Below, piece after piece: positions 12,480 through 23,071 of a stretch of 64,000 nucleotides of DNA. The stretch covers positions 62,001-126,000 of the forward strand of contig SSNU01000131.1 in assembly GCA_012064415.1 (NCBI GenBank). Direction: 5' to 3'. The DNA is from Gyrodactylus bullatarudis. Lineage: Eukaryota; Platyhelminthes; Monogenea; Gyrodactylidea; Gyrodactylidae. How positions within the stretch are numbered: the stretch's first letter is position 1; each line of letters begins with the position of its first letter. The notes below the pieces were generated by a model, which saw nothing but the letters and a program-made list of their open reading frames with translations, did not search any database and was not told the DNA's origin. Made by a program: the position numbers and the translations under genes.

Positions 12480-12730
12480 TCGAATCATGGAAAAAATTTG
12501 CGTTCAAAAGTTAAAAAAGTGGAAATTTTGTGCATTTTTGAAATTCAAAAAATAGGCTAATTTCGGTAAGTTTGTTTTTTTTACGGATTTTTTTCGAATA
12601 TCCACATTTTATTAGCTCATTCCATTATAGAATTCAAAATTATATTTTCTGTGAATCCGGAAAAAAATATCGGATTTTTTATAAAAATAAAGCTAGTTAA
12701 TATGAAGATGGGAATTTTGTGAAAACAGTA
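12480..12730. mobile_element. Foldback MITE fragments
   Basis: The single arm at 12480-12687 resembles the right arm of the preceding element. It runs directly into a new left tip at 12688 (TAAAGCTAGTTAATATGAAG). This is a junction between two family members. Confidence 0.6.
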
Positions 12731-12955
12731 TAATTGAAATTTTTTTGCGATAATATTTAGATTAAGAGGTGAGTAGCATGAAATATTATCTGCAGAGGGT
12801 GGATGAGAGACTCTGAAAATAAGCTGAATGCTTCCAATCTCTACTATGCTGAAATTCGATGAATGCCTTCATTACGTTCACCTCTTACTATCTATGTTAT
12901 TTGAATTATGTATAATGAATAATTTTTTGATTGAGGGGTCTGTTTACTCAATCTT

Positions 12956-14522
12956 CCCAAACAGGGTCATTTTGACCCTATGTTAAATTATACAAAATAA
13001 ATAAGCAGATTTTATTTCAGATGGTATGAGTTTTGTGTTTTTTCTAATGAGTTTTTCAGATCAATACTATTTCATTGGTTCCTCTCAAAGTAACATTTGA
13101 TATTTATAGGATAACCATTAACTTCTATTTTTTCAATATGGGTGATAGTGATCTTGAATATTTCCCTTCTGAAGAAGATTTCACATCTGACGATAGTTCT
13201 TCATATCTGAACAATGAGACGGATATTAGTCTATCAGACTCCTTACCATCTACCCTTTCATCTCTGTCAAGTGACTCTGAGAATGACGAATTCAAAAAAC
13301 GAATCGGGCAAAAAACGAACCAATAAAAGAACTTTGGAACGACTCCCATGGTAGAAGAATATTTGGACAAATGATGTCCAGAAATAGGTTCCAGCAAATA
13401 TCAAGACATTTTAGATTTGATAATCCGCAAACACGTAAAAAGAATGCTAACGCAGATAGATTAGAGCCTATAAAAGAAATTTGGAACAGATGGACAGAAG
13501 ATCTTCCTATTTTTTACAACTCAAATGGATGTATCACTGTTGACGAAAGAATGGCTCCATTCAGAGGCAGATGCAAATTTCGTCAATACATTCACAATAA
13601 GCCTTCAAAATATGGTCTGAAAATATGGATAGCAGCAGACGCTAAAACAAATTATATCTTCAATGCAATGGTTTATACTGGAAAAGAAGGAGAAGAGAGA
13701 GCAAAAAGCGTAGGAGAAAAAGTTGTCCTTGATCTTATTGAAAAACTCAATATCAAGGGAAATAACATCACAACTGATAATTTTTTCACATCTTTCCCAT
13801 TATTAGAAAAATTGGCCGCCAAAAAAATTACCTTAGTTGGGACCATTAGGAAAAATAAAGCTGAAATCCCTCCAGTGATCTCTCAAAACTCCACTTTAGG
13901 ATCAAAATACGCTTTCAGAGATGGAATGACTCTATTATCATATGTTCCCAAAAAGAATAGGAACGTAATTCTCCTCAGCTCTTTGCACTTGGATAAAAAT
14001 GAAAATCACGAAATAAAACCTGAAATCATTGAATATTATAACAAAACAAAGGGAGGAGTGGACAATGCAGATAAAATGATCGCCTCTTTTACTTGCCAGA
14101 GAAAAACTAATAGATGGCCCGTTGTTTTATTTTGTAATATTCTAGATATTTCGGCACTAAATTCGTTCATACTATACAGAGAGATTGACGAAGATTTCGC
14201 CTCAAAAAGCAAGCGTAGAACATTTCTTCACCAACTTATCAACGAGATCTGGGAAAAATATGATAAAAAAACTGATTTGATGAATCAGTCAATGTGTTCA
14301 AATTCTTCCACTTCAGATAAGAATAAAAGGGTTCGATGTACAAATTGCCCATATGCCAAGGATCGTAAAACTTCAAAAAAATGTAACAAGTGTCAAAAAG
14401 CGATTTGTAATGAACATACATTATTTCTGTGTCAAAATTGCTTATAAAAATATACATATATATATGAAAAATTAAATTTTATATCTTTACTTCTAATACA
14501 GGGTCAAAAAGACCCTCTTGGG
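12956..14522 (+). mobile_element. piggyBac-family element, internally deleted
   Basis: The left end CCCAAACAGGGTCATTTTGA and the reverse complement of the right end CCCAAGAGGGTCTTTTTGAC form terminal inverted repeats of about 29 bp, each holding a small GGGTC...GACCC palindrome. Between them lies a broken piggyBac transposase gene. The flanking tetranucleotides (TCTT and AGCA) are not the expected TTAA, so either the flanks have decayed or the true ends lie slightly outside. The whole copy is 1567 bp, shorter than usual for an autonomous piggyBac. Confidence 0.8.
13138..14447 (+). pseudogene. piggyBac transposase (DDE_Tnp_1_7), broken
   Basis: The ATG at 13138 opens an acidic, Ser-rich N-terminus typical of piggyBac proteins, which stops at 13324-13326. 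A second frame picks up at about 13320 with a LWNDSHGRRIFGQMMSRNRF segment and runs to the stop at 14445-14447. Within that frame (counting from the Met at 13371), the catalytic aspartates are visible at D58 in TVDERMAPF, D136 in TTDNFFTS and D231/D234 in GGVDNADKM. The C-terminus is a Cys/His cluster (CTNC, CNKC, CNEH, CQNC) like the DNA-binding domain of this family. The roughly 100 residues that normally join the acidic head to the MSRNRF motif are absent and the frame shifts there, so an internal deletion has inactivated the gene. The rest is open and well conserved, suggesting a fairly recent insertion. Confidence 0.88.
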
Positions 14523-15000
14523 AGCATATGTAATCTTTTTTCATGGTACTTCTAGGGATAAATTACCATTTTTTAAGTTATCGTGGGTTCATTTAAGTGG
14601 TATTTTAAAAATGTAAACAATCACAAAAACAAATAACTTTTTCGAGAATATTTTGACAATTTTTTCCCTAGCCACTTTAGCGTAAGAGTTAGCCGAGTTG
14701 GCATAGTTTCTGCTTTTGAACTTAGAAAGGGCTGGTTCGATTCAAATATTTATTGAGATGATAAAAAATAGAAATTTCCTCTTAAGTAATGATATGTAAT
14801 TTATGATATTAAAGTGATCTCAAGAAATATCAAAAATTTAAAAGTCGGAGTTTGGTCTGAAGAGAATCGACTAAAATAAAGCTTCATTCTTAACACTAGC
14901 ATGACTTCGAGAATGTTAACATTGTTCTTTGAAAGGAGTTAAATTTGTTGAAAAACATGTATTGAAATGTAAAAAATATAATACAAAATCTAAAAGAATA
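14523..15000. other. Intergenic with a possible LTR/gag scrap
   Basis: About 14873-14915 has an AATAAAGCTTCATTC block and then CACTAGCATGACTTCGAG. This resembles 25703-25760, where the same order of motifs precedes a short gag-like start. Otherwise featureless. Confidence 0.3.
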
Positions 15001-15610
15001 ATCGGTTTCTCTTCTTGAGTAAATAAATCAATATTTTGTGTTTCTTCCTTTCTTTCGATGGCAAAGATCAATTCTTCTTGGCATGGAAAGTATCAAATTA
15101 TTTATTGTTGCTTGGCTAACGTGATCTTGGCCAAGAATTTCAACTTTTCTTATGATATTTAATTTCTACAGAATACAATTCTGTCTTGGATATTCTTCTT
15201 TGTGAGAAGCTGTTTGATCAAGCCATTCACAAGGTAATGACCGAGTCTTCTTATGTTACTATGAAATTAATTGATAAATAAGAAGCTTACGTGTATAGAG
15301 TATTATATCTGACATCAGGATAGAAATTTTTCTGAATCTCTTTGATAGTGCTGGCATGATGGCGCTTTATGATCATGCACAATCGAACTTTTTCTCTTGC
15401 TGTGAAAGCTTTTTTGCGGCCAGCTGGTTTATAATCGGCTGAAACTTGGTTAGACAGTACTCTATATACAGTAGATTTCGAAGTACGCATCTCCCTTGCT
15501 ATCTCTGAGACTTTCATATTTCTGGACTTTAACAATTTGATGATTCGATGTTGCTCAGATGTTAAGCACATGATTATTTGTTTTTTTAATAAATGTAAAA
15601 AACAAATCAA
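15001..15610 (-). pseudogene. Tc1/mariner-type transposase remnant
   Basis: On the minus strand, a frame with its first ATG at 15571 encodes a helix-turn-helix segment (SEQHRIIKLLKSRNMKVSEI, then TSKSTVYRVLS) followed by a basic GRKKAF linker, as in Tc1-like N-terminal DNA-binding domains. Further down the strand (15144-15001) is the typical C-terminal Tc1 block: NNLILSMPRRID, then GRNTKY and an in-frame stop. The whole catalytic DDE core between them is missing, so this is an internally deleted, dead copy. Terminal inverted repeats were not found. Confidence 0.65.
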
Positions 15611-15959
15611 TTATTTTTGAGTTCTTATCGTTTGTTTAAAAAAAGTATAAACCGAATTTACGAACCTCAAACTTTGATGGAAAATGATGATAGTCTGATT
15701 GAGTAAACTAAGGTAATTTGAGACTTAAATCATTGTGTATAGGAATTTTAGTGCCTTAAAATTATTTTAACAATCCAAATGGAGCAAGAAATGGTCCTTG
15801 GCGTTTGGTCTGATTATAGGCTCTTTTTGTCATGCTATCAATTCGCTTAAATGAAATTTCGTTGAAGAAAATACACTCTATATTGCAATTCAGCGTATAC
15901 ACAAACCATAGGGGGTGGCGAGAACCTTTGAATTTTACTTGGATAAAATTGTGAGTACA

Positions 15960-16021
15960 TTCCCATCTTCATATCAACTAGCTTTAGTAAATTCTCATCT
16001 TCATGTCTATTGGGTTTATAT
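15960..16021. mobile_element. Two adjacent foldback MITE tips
   Basis: CCCATCTTCATATCAACTAG followed by CTTTA ends at about 15988. A second, diverged tip (TTCTCATCTTCATGTCTATTG, then GGTTTA) follows at once. These are remnants of two family members left side by side. Confidence 0.6.
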
Positions 16022-16030
16022 CGGATCGTG

Positions 16031-16680
16031 ACATGCTCTATTAATTCCATAATGAATCTAAATCTGAACTTAAATAACCTCGATTATATCTCTCCCCTTG
16101 TTCCCTCACTAACTTTTGAAAAATCTCTCGAAATTGAGCATATTCAATCTAGATTCCTCTATTTCTTATATCCTGATTTAGAATCTTATAATTCTCGCAT
16201 ATTAGTCTCTGGGCTCAACCCTCTCTGGGTTAGAAGATATGCTATTATTGTTAAATCATTTGCTAAATCTGTTAACTTATTTGAAAACTCATATAACCTC
16301 AGAAACCCCTCTTTTTCAAATCACTATTTACTATCATCATATAATATGATTGATAAAAAATATAAAATATCAGACTGTCACGACCTAACTAATATTAAAA
16401 CTATAATGTCACACATTAGGTCCAAACTTGATTATTCTAAGAGTCTCCTCTATGCTAATCTTCATTAATCCCAGAATGTTTAATGAAATTTCTTGAAAGG
16501 TTTATATATTTCTACAATACTCATTACACATATTTCATGAACATAGATTAATCAAATTATTTTTTTTTTTTTTTTATCGAACCGCCATATTATATCCAGA
16601 GATGCTGTGTATATATATTTTTATTTATATTTATTTATTTTATCTTTTATAAATCAATAAAATCATACTTTCTAACAAAA
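16031..16680 (+). pseudogene. Non-LTR retrotransposon 3' fragment
   Basis: The translated frame to 16468 has the C-terminal signature of LINE reverse transcriptases: an EHIQSRFLYFLYP segment, then NSRILVSGLNPLWVRR (the usual R....LGL..L..RR pattern). It ends in FNS-like and SKLDYS segments. No catalytic core is present. A long T-run (about 16559-16576) and an A/T-rich tail with AATAAA near 16656 follow, consistent with the element's 3' end. It is 5'-truncated, as is usual for target-primed insertions. It may be the same family as the fragments at 3002 and 57210, but these copies cover different parts. Confidence 0.6.
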
Positions 16681-16929
16681 AAAAACTGAAAAATTTATAT
16701 AAAAAGATAACTCGAGATCCTTTTTTGGAAGAAAACTTATGTTTTGAAAATACTATATGTATTTGATATTTTTGTAGCTTTTTCTATAAATTTCAGACAA
16801 GGAATCTTATATCTCTATTGTGGAATATTGGTGTCCCTCAAAAGTATCTGCCTCATAAATCTTTTGAAATGTTTGTTTCGGACTAGTTTAACCATTGAGT
16901 TACGGTTCCGACTGTAATTTTATCATGGA

Positions 16930-17522
16930 GACTTACTTTAGAAATTATTTTTTTCGGCCCCAAATTGAAGTTTGAAGAATGACCATATTTTTCGAACTGT
17001 GAACTGAAAATTTTTATTGATTTCAAAGTGAGAGAGTGATCAAAAGTTGGCTTTCAGGATCACAATAGGACAAAAAATCGAATATCCTGAATCTGTACTA
17101 ATTCATAACTTCATTACCGTTTGGGAGTCAAATTTCGATTTTTTGATCATTCCACTACTAAAATTGATGAAATTTCATAAAAAATTGAAGAATCAAAATC
17201 TCTCAAAAATGGTGGATCTTACGAAAAATTCTTGGCAATATTTGGCTTTCTTGTCTTATTGTCATCCTGAAAATCAACTTTTGATCACTCTCTTACTTTG
17301 AAATCAATAGAAATATTCAGTTCAAAGTTCGAAAATTGAGATTTTGGCGCCAAAAAGCTTTTCGTAAAAGTCATAGACTTCCCAAATCTTAAAAAAGGAC
17401 AACAGTAGTAGAATTCCAAAAAATATCTTTAACATATTCGAATTTTCGATGAAAAAATAGAGATTTTCGTAAAAGTCATAGATTTCCAACTTCATATCAA
17501 TTAGTTTTATATATTTTTCAAA
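16930..17522. mobile_element. Foldback MITE, GAGAGAGTGATC subfamily
   Basis: The inner arms at 17024-17060 and 17264-17300 are reverse complements carrying AAAGTGAGAGAGTGATCAAA. The outer arms extend to about 16930 and to a CAACTTCATATCAATTAG tip near 17518. The open frame inside (17047-17301) comes from the palindrome and is not a gene. The same block recurs near 10958 and 39033. Confidence 0.65.
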
Positions 17523-18000
17523 TCGGTGAAAATGGGTCTGATAAGATACGTTAAAACTTAAGTTAATGTAAGAATTTTCATCCATTTTAATCACCTCAAA
17601 CGTTTTCGGCGATGGACTAAGAAAATCATTATAATTTAAATGAAATTCTGCCCAAGATTGGTTTTGTCTGTTTAACTAATTGATAATTGAAACAACTCAA
17701 CGCTCCATACAAATTAAAAATTTGCATAAAAATTTGAGAGTTAAATGTTGAAAAAAGAAATCTACAAAGAGAAAAAGTAGAAACACACTGAATCGAGGCG
17801 GGGATGTTGTGAATGAATTCGGACATTGTAACTTTGAAAAATTCATAGTTAGCAGTCTATATTTTTTGAGTAAGAAATATATAAGCTAGACAAGAAATGT
17901 AATATTTCAATCGCACTGGCTAAAAACTATAAGAGGAATACGTGACTATAAGATTCATGTCTCTTCTCCTCAGAATTAATTTGATGTACAGCTATTCTCA
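17523..18000. other. Intergenic, nothing recognised
   Basis: No coding frame, repeat or signal stands out. Confidence 0.35.
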
Positions 18001-18006
18001 GTGAAA

Positions 18007-18285
18007 TTGAGAATTTATAATTTTTACAAAAATCTCATTTGTTTATCAAGGTATTAAAATTTCTTGAAGATTTTTGACGATTGATTTTAATTTTTGGAAA
18101 CTTTGGAGATATTTTAATTTTCGAATTGGCGGGATTTTACCATTTTTTACAACATAGAGTTGAAATTTTTTGCTGATTTTTCAGGATCATCAACTCACAC
18201 CTTGGAATTCACAAAAACTTTCACCTCAAAGAAATTTTTGACACCTTGATGAAAAAATAAGAATTTTGTAAAATTGATAAATTCC
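18007..18285. mobile_element. Short diverged foldback element
   Basis: The arms at about 18007-18070 and 18225-18285 are imperfect reverse complements (AGAATTTATAATTTTTACAA against TTTTGTAAAATTGATAAATT). This is the same architecture as the other foldback copies, more eroded. Confidence 0.5.
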
Positions 18286-18844
18286 TAAAATCATCGAGGA
18301 TAGCATTTGAAAATTTTTCATTTGATCTAAATCTATATTCTATTCTTGAGATATAGAACGGAAAATCACATGACGACTTTTTCGTATCACTTTTCAGTTT
18401 CACTTTTTTCAAAAAAAGTACTCTATAAGTATTTATAATACCTTAAATAAGCGAGATATTATTGATACACTGAGAAGCAGCAACTTACTAATAATATAAA
18501 AGAGAGATCAGATTAAAATCATAAAAAACATACAGTTGATAGAAAATATTTTCAATACCCAAAGATTGAATAATAAATTCAGAACTATTGGACGAAATTT
18601 AGCCAAATTACTTAAGGCGCCCTTCGATATAATAAATTTAATCTTCAAGTATTTCAATATTACAGGCGAGGGACCCGTTTTCTTTCCCTGCTCTATCCAT
18701 CCCTTACGCCTTGGTTATATACCTAAATCAGCTTTATTTCGAACCAATGAGAGGGTGAGAAACTGTCAACCAATGAAATCCAAGTACACCAAATTTGTGA
18801 ATTTCGTGGTATACGTTATGAATAATTACCATAACCATGACAAA
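18286..18844. other. Intergenic; unexplained open stretch
   Basis: A TATAAAAG-like string lies near 18495, and an open stretch runs 18536-18853 on the plus strand. The stretch has no ATG until near its end and matches no family I know. I do not call a gene. Confidence 0.3.
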
Positions 18845-19255
18845 TTGATCTGAAGTTAATTAATTTTTAGATATTAATCATAAGAATTAAATCATTTCTA
18901 GATTGAGATGTTAAAAAACTTTTTACGTAGCTTCTACGAGGAGTTTGTTTTTTGGTCATCTTGGCGTAATGATTTTAGAATCATTAGATAGAGCACGAAA
19001 AATTACAACGGTGGTCAAATTTTCATCATGATTGAACTAAGGGAATTTTAAAAATTTCATCAGTGGAAATTAATTAATTAAATGGTATCTCTCTCACCTC
19101 TCATTCGGACCCCTTTACTCTCGGTCACAGGTTCAAACCCTCCCACACCGGGCATATTAAACACTCTTTCTCTGTTTTCTTATTTGTACAATCATGATCA
19201 TTAATCTTTATAATTCTGTATATAAATACAAATGTTCGATTTCAAAAAAATAATC

Positions 19256-19572
19256 AGTGGAATTAATTTCAAAATCACATTTCGAATCATCTTACCACGC
19301 CACAATGACTCACATGGAAAGCGCAACGAAAGAGGTGGGGAACAAATCAATGATAAAATCATTTCAAATGATTCATTTGTTATTCTATGCATAGAAATTC
19401 CTTAGTGTGAATAATAAAAGAAGGGTCTCAATAAACTATAGCTATGAAACAAGAATTACACAATCGTTCGGGTATTTAGTACACCTTCCCACCTCTTTCG
19501 TTGCGCTTTCCATGTGAGTCATTGTGGCGTGGTAAGATGATTCGAAATGTGATTTTGAAATTAATTCCACTG
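19256..19572. repeat. Inverted duplication of Penelope sequence, 84-bp arms
   Basis: Segments 19256-19339 and 19489-19572 are almost perfect reverse complements separated by about 149 bp. The right arm is the coding start of the GIY-YIG fragment that follows; the left arm is an inverted copy of it. Penelope-like elements are known for such partial rearranged copies at insertion sites. Confidence 0.8.
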
Positions 19573-20061
19573 AAAGAAATAGAGACGGCGAAGTCTTGTT
19601 TAATGGAAAATGGTTATCCAGCCAAATTTGTGGACAAGTTCATCAATCAACCTTTGGTTAGAGATGAGGTTGTCAATACATAGGAAGGCGAGAAAACAAA
19701 AGTTTTCATGAAACCTAACTTCAAAGGTGATGGTTTCAGTAATGATGTTCGGAGAAGACTCAATAATCTCATCGATCAATCTTATGACAATATTCAATTG
19801 AAAATTGTATTCAAAACTCAGAGATTTTTCAGTTTAATCCATAAGGATTTACTTGACCCTCAAGAAAAGACTCTATTGATTTACAAGTTTCAGTGTGACT
19901 GTGGTTCTTCGTATATAGGGCGTACTATCAGGAAGTTGTCAACAAGATCGCATGATCACCTCAATAAAGATACCGCGGTGACCAGACATCTAAAACAGGA
20001 ACACCATGCTGCTTCATTATTTTTTGTTAGAAACTTTTTTTCAATATTAGTATATAATTAA
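19501..20061 (+). pseudogene. Penelope-like element C-terminus with GIY-YIG nuclease
   Basis: The frame encodes the end of a Penelope-like retroelement protein. It has a linker with ENGYPAKFVDKFI, then after an in-frame TAG (19681-19683) a conserved spacer segment, then the endonuclease: LIYKFQCDCGSSYIGRT, an arginine-rich helix (RKLSTRSHDH) and a later VTRHLKQEHH. The CxC and H residues around the YIG motif match the zinc-binding extra of Penelope GIY-YIG domains. The reverse transcriptase is missing apart from the connecting linker. The copy is dead: 5'-truncated, with a stop, and fused to an inverted copy of its own first 84 bp. The family call is firm; the exact clade is not. Confidence 0.78.
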
Positions 20062-21160
20062 CAAAAATATAGTAATCAGGAAAAGCATTATTAAAATAAA
20101 GGTTTTCTGCATCTTGGGCATCTTGTAAACATAGAATGGATTAGATATAATCTGGTTGGATTTGAAACACTTGTAATGTAGATAAATAGGCCATTAAAGA
20201 ATTTTCAATAAACATTCTAGAGTTAGTGGAGATTAGAATATAAAAGTCTCTTAGTATAGTCAAGTTTAGATCGGATATGTGACATAACGGATTTTATACT
20301 AGAGATATTATTACATTCATATAATTTATATTTACTATCTATCATATTATAAGCTGAGAGTAGATAGTGGTCTGAAAAAGAGGATCTTCTTAAATTGTAG
20401 AATTCTTTTTAATTTTTCCATCTTATACAAAAAATCTGGGAATGACAGCACAGATGTGTGGGTGAAGGAGAAATTTTTCATCAACATGTATATTATACAT
20501 TGTATAAAACTAATTTGTGTATTCAAAAGAATTATTCGTTTAATCTTCAACTACTATGGCCTATGTGAGCTTTTTCACCTTTTTCTCTTCACTGTTTCTA
20601 TTTATTGAAGAGTTTTTGGTGTTTTTTCAGCTTAAATAATATTCTTATTTCCATTCATGACTCTTATAATCTTCATCTTTTACTATTTCATTGTAATTGT
20701 AAATTATTATTTTTCATTCAAATTTAAATTCCAATAATGGAATTTTAAAAATTCCTTTAGTTGCGAATCAGTGAAAAATGATCTAAAATTAGTTTTATAA
20801 TAAAATTTATTAAAACTTAGGTCAATGGCTGAGAATCCTTTAGTTGAATTTTTACTAAAATCATTTCGCTAAGATGACCAAAATCAAGCTCCTCGTAGAA
20901 GCTACGTATAAATTTTTTTTTAAATTGGAATCTAGAAATGATTTAATTCTAATGATTAATATCTAAAAATTAATTAACTTCAGATCAATTTGTATCTCAC
21001 CAAATTTCGCGTCAAAATACCATTCCATGCTTCTGGAATAAGACGAACAAAATTGTGAAAATTTTCAAAAAAAAAAATTTAATTTTAATATTCATAATTT
21101 TTACTTGAATTCACACTATTTCTTGCAGAAAAGTGTTGGACACATACGGCTAAATGGCAC

Positions 21161-21610
21161 TTAACCCTAGAACTGAATCTCGGGTTATTTTTCACCCGAT
21201 TTGTATTGAAACCCGCATAAGAAAAAAAGGGTTATAGGTATGGATAGTATAGTGGAATTTAAAGAATCTAGAAAGGGAGATTTTTTGCAAGTTTTCTTAA
21301 TTCCTGATGCTAAAAACTCTGATGAAGAATAAGAAGAGTTAGAAGACCAACCGGATAATATACGCTCTATCATTCCTTTTACTTAAGGAGATTTGTCGAG
21401 CTATTCAGTAGAAACTGTTTTTTGATAAATGAGAATACACAGACACAATCTGTGGATAAGCAAATGGTTCTTTTCAAGGGAGCTACTATAATAACAAAGT
21501 ATATTCATAATAAACCAACTAAGATTAAAATGGGTGGAAGTGCAGCTGAATCTTGCAAAATTCATGCCTAAAAATAAAAGAAATATTCTGCGCTTATTAT
21601 TTCTGCCCAA
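21161..21610 (+). pseudogene. Decayed piggyBac-type element
   Basis: The stretch starts TTAACCCTAGAACTGAATCT. A GGGTTATTTTTCACCC palindrome follows, the same design as the GGGTC...GACCC end of the piggyBac at 12956. Downstream the plus strand reads, across several stops, an acidic Asp/Glu stretch and then a segment translating as KYIHNKPTKIKMG. That corresponds to the conserved IHNKPSKYGLK segment of the other copy. No long frame remains. It probably belongs to a second piggyBac lineage, since the ends differ. Confidence 0.55.
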
Positions 21611-21624
21611 TTATTAACTAGTTT

Positions 21625-21780
21625 GGGCCAAAAAGGTGTTACCCCACGGAGGTGATGCGCGAGGATGAAACCCCTAAGATCGTTAACCGAACTGCAGCTC
21701 TGCTCTGAGATAGTCCCTCCACGTGGGTGCTCCGGTAAAAATCAGTTATAGATGTTTGAGAGGGCGTTCCTCCGCTGAGT
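21625..21780. other. GC-richer island of unknown origin
   Basis: About 155 bp are clearly richer in G and C than the surroundings (for example CCCCACGGAGGTGATGCGCG, CCCTCCACGTGGGTGCTCCG). No complete frame, tRNA or known repeat was recognised. It could be the tail of the neighbouring piggyBac remnant, a SINE-like scrap or foreign sequence. Confidence 0.4.
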
Positions 21781-21912
21781 TGATGATACTAATTCACTCT
21801 ACAAGAAAAAGTTTCCAGCCTAATGCATAGTTTGTAAATTTTTTTTCTGTATCTCAAAAGAGCTGCTTTATAAGAGGTCACTTTAGAATAAATTTGGATA
21901 TTTTTAATAGTT

Positions 21913-22140
21913 TCACATAATATATTGTAGTAGTTGAAAATTGTTAGCCTTAAGTGGAATTTGGACATATATGTTCATTAAAAAACCTAGATGAAGGAGT
22001 TGAAAAATAATTGGTTTTCTAACTGCACCGAAAGGATTAACTAGATTTATGTGTGATTTTAACATGTTCTGAATCAACCCAGCTTCCTTGGCTTGAGCTA
22101 AAATTTTGTTCACATCTTTAAATTTGGAGACTACGTTTGA
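21913..22140 (-). pseudogene. Unrecognised ORF remnant
   Basis: A minus-strand frame of about 76 codons begins inside KFKDVNKILAQAKEAGLIQN, then has a hydrophobic LLHLGFLMNIYVQI stretch. An in-frame stop lies just upstream at about 22155. The AKEAGL turn followed by a hydrophobic segment vaguely recalls the C-terminus of ionotropic receptors, but this is weak. It may be random or an eroded gene piece. It lies downstream of the minus-strand saposin-like gene and is not part of it. Confidence 0.2.
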
Positions 22141-22276
22141 AAGCTTTTAAAGCAAGTTTCTTGAAATCCTTTTTTCTAAAGATTTTCCTTTGATTTATAA
22201 AATTTTTGTTGAAATAAATATTAATAACTCGTTGATTTAACTAAAAAAACTAAATTATCTTATTTAGAAAAATAAC

Positions 22277-23037
22277 TTAATTTTCGGTGGTTTTTTCTTC
22301 TTGTTCCTGGTCTGAAGATATAGTTGAAGGTCCCGCGCACATATTATTTTTCTAAATAGAGGTTTAATAAAATTTCTTACAACACAAAAGTTTTCAGGGC
22401 CATCTTTAATCTGTTCTTTTAATGCACTGAAAATTTCTTTGCACTAAACAAGGATGAATATCAAGCTGAGATTACCTCATTGTTGTAGGGGTTTTTAAAG
22501 ACATAATCGCAGAGCCCCATCAAAGCGTCGGGTGCATTGGGATATTGATTCTCGATTAAAAGGAGTAAATTTCGGTACTTCATGCAGAGTTCACATCCAA
22601 ATTCAGTTACTAAATTTAATATTTAATGGTAGAACTCACTTTGATAGCTCGGACCTTTTTCGCAATAGCCCAAATACTCACAAGTGTATTCAATATTAGA
22701 GGTTGATAACTTTTCCTCAAGATATTTCACATCATTTTCAACAGATATGAATGAACACTAAACAAAAATAAATTCATCATCATACCAAATGAGAGGCATA
22801 TTCTCTTGGAATAAATTCATTGCACCAATATGAAAACATTATTGCGAGGTTTGGATATTGCAAGAAATGTTGAACTCTATGCAGTGTTCCATTGCAAAGA
22901 TCGCATTGGGATACTTTATCAGTTAAAATTAGAATTCTCTTACTTTTCTCAGCATAACTTGTTCCCAAAATGATCACTATATTCGATTAGGTAAGGGGGT
23001 AGAACTCACGTAATGTAAAACATAAAATAAACTTCAT
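22277..23037 (-). CDS. Secreted tandem saposin-B-like protein, 202 aa
   Basis: Six exons on the minus strand: 23037-23010, 22976-22786, 22757-22640, 22609-22476, 22443-22381, 22351-22277. All introns are GT-AG and measure 33, 28, 30, 32 and 29 nt. The joined frame is uninterrupted. Residues 1-18 (MKFILCFTLLIILGTSYA) are a clear signal peptide. Saposin-B domain 1 has cysteines at 34, 37, 61, 74, 99 and 105. Domain 2 has them at 118, 121, 146, 158, 177 and 183. A 19-residue polar acidic tail follows. By family knowledge the three disulfides per domain join C1-C6, C2-C5 and C3-C4 around a helical fold that binds or perturbs lipids; secretion and lipid interaction are therefore inferred. It is a paralogue of the gene at 34830-35528, with the same cysteine spacing and four shared intron positions. 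The intron between the two domains is unique to this copy. A TATAAAAA string lies 34 bp upstream of the ATG. Confidence 0.82.
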
Positions 23038-23063
23038 CTTTATCACAATTTCAACAAATTTTA

Positions 23064-23071
23064 TTTTTATA
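23064..23071 (-). promoter_or_regulatory. Putative TATA box of minus-strand saposin gene
   Basis: TATAAAAA on the minus strand, 34 bp before the ATG at 23037. This would imply a very short 5' leader. Confidence 0.35.

Larger units (their letters stand above)
18845..20988. repeat. Large inverted repeat, 132-bp arms, around PLE scrap
   Basis: The left arm (18845-18977) and right arm (20856-20988) are reverse complements with few differences. Both contain ACGTAGCTTCTACGAGGAG or its complement. The 1.9 kb between them holds the Penelope-like fragment. The repeat may be a composite element, or a MITE that later received the insertion. Confidence 0.65.

Noticed and set aside
17047..17301. 84-codon frame on the plus strand
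   Set aside because: It lies wholly within the inverted arms and loop of a foldback element.
18536..18853. Open stretch of 105 codons after a TATAAAAG-like string
   Set aside because: It opens on TTG, has no ATG until near the end, and matches no family; not called as a gene.
19130..19140. GGTTCAAACCC, a perfect-looking tRNA B box
   Set aside because: No A box at proper distance and no cloverleaf stems could be paired on either strand; at most a tRNA-derived repeat scrap.
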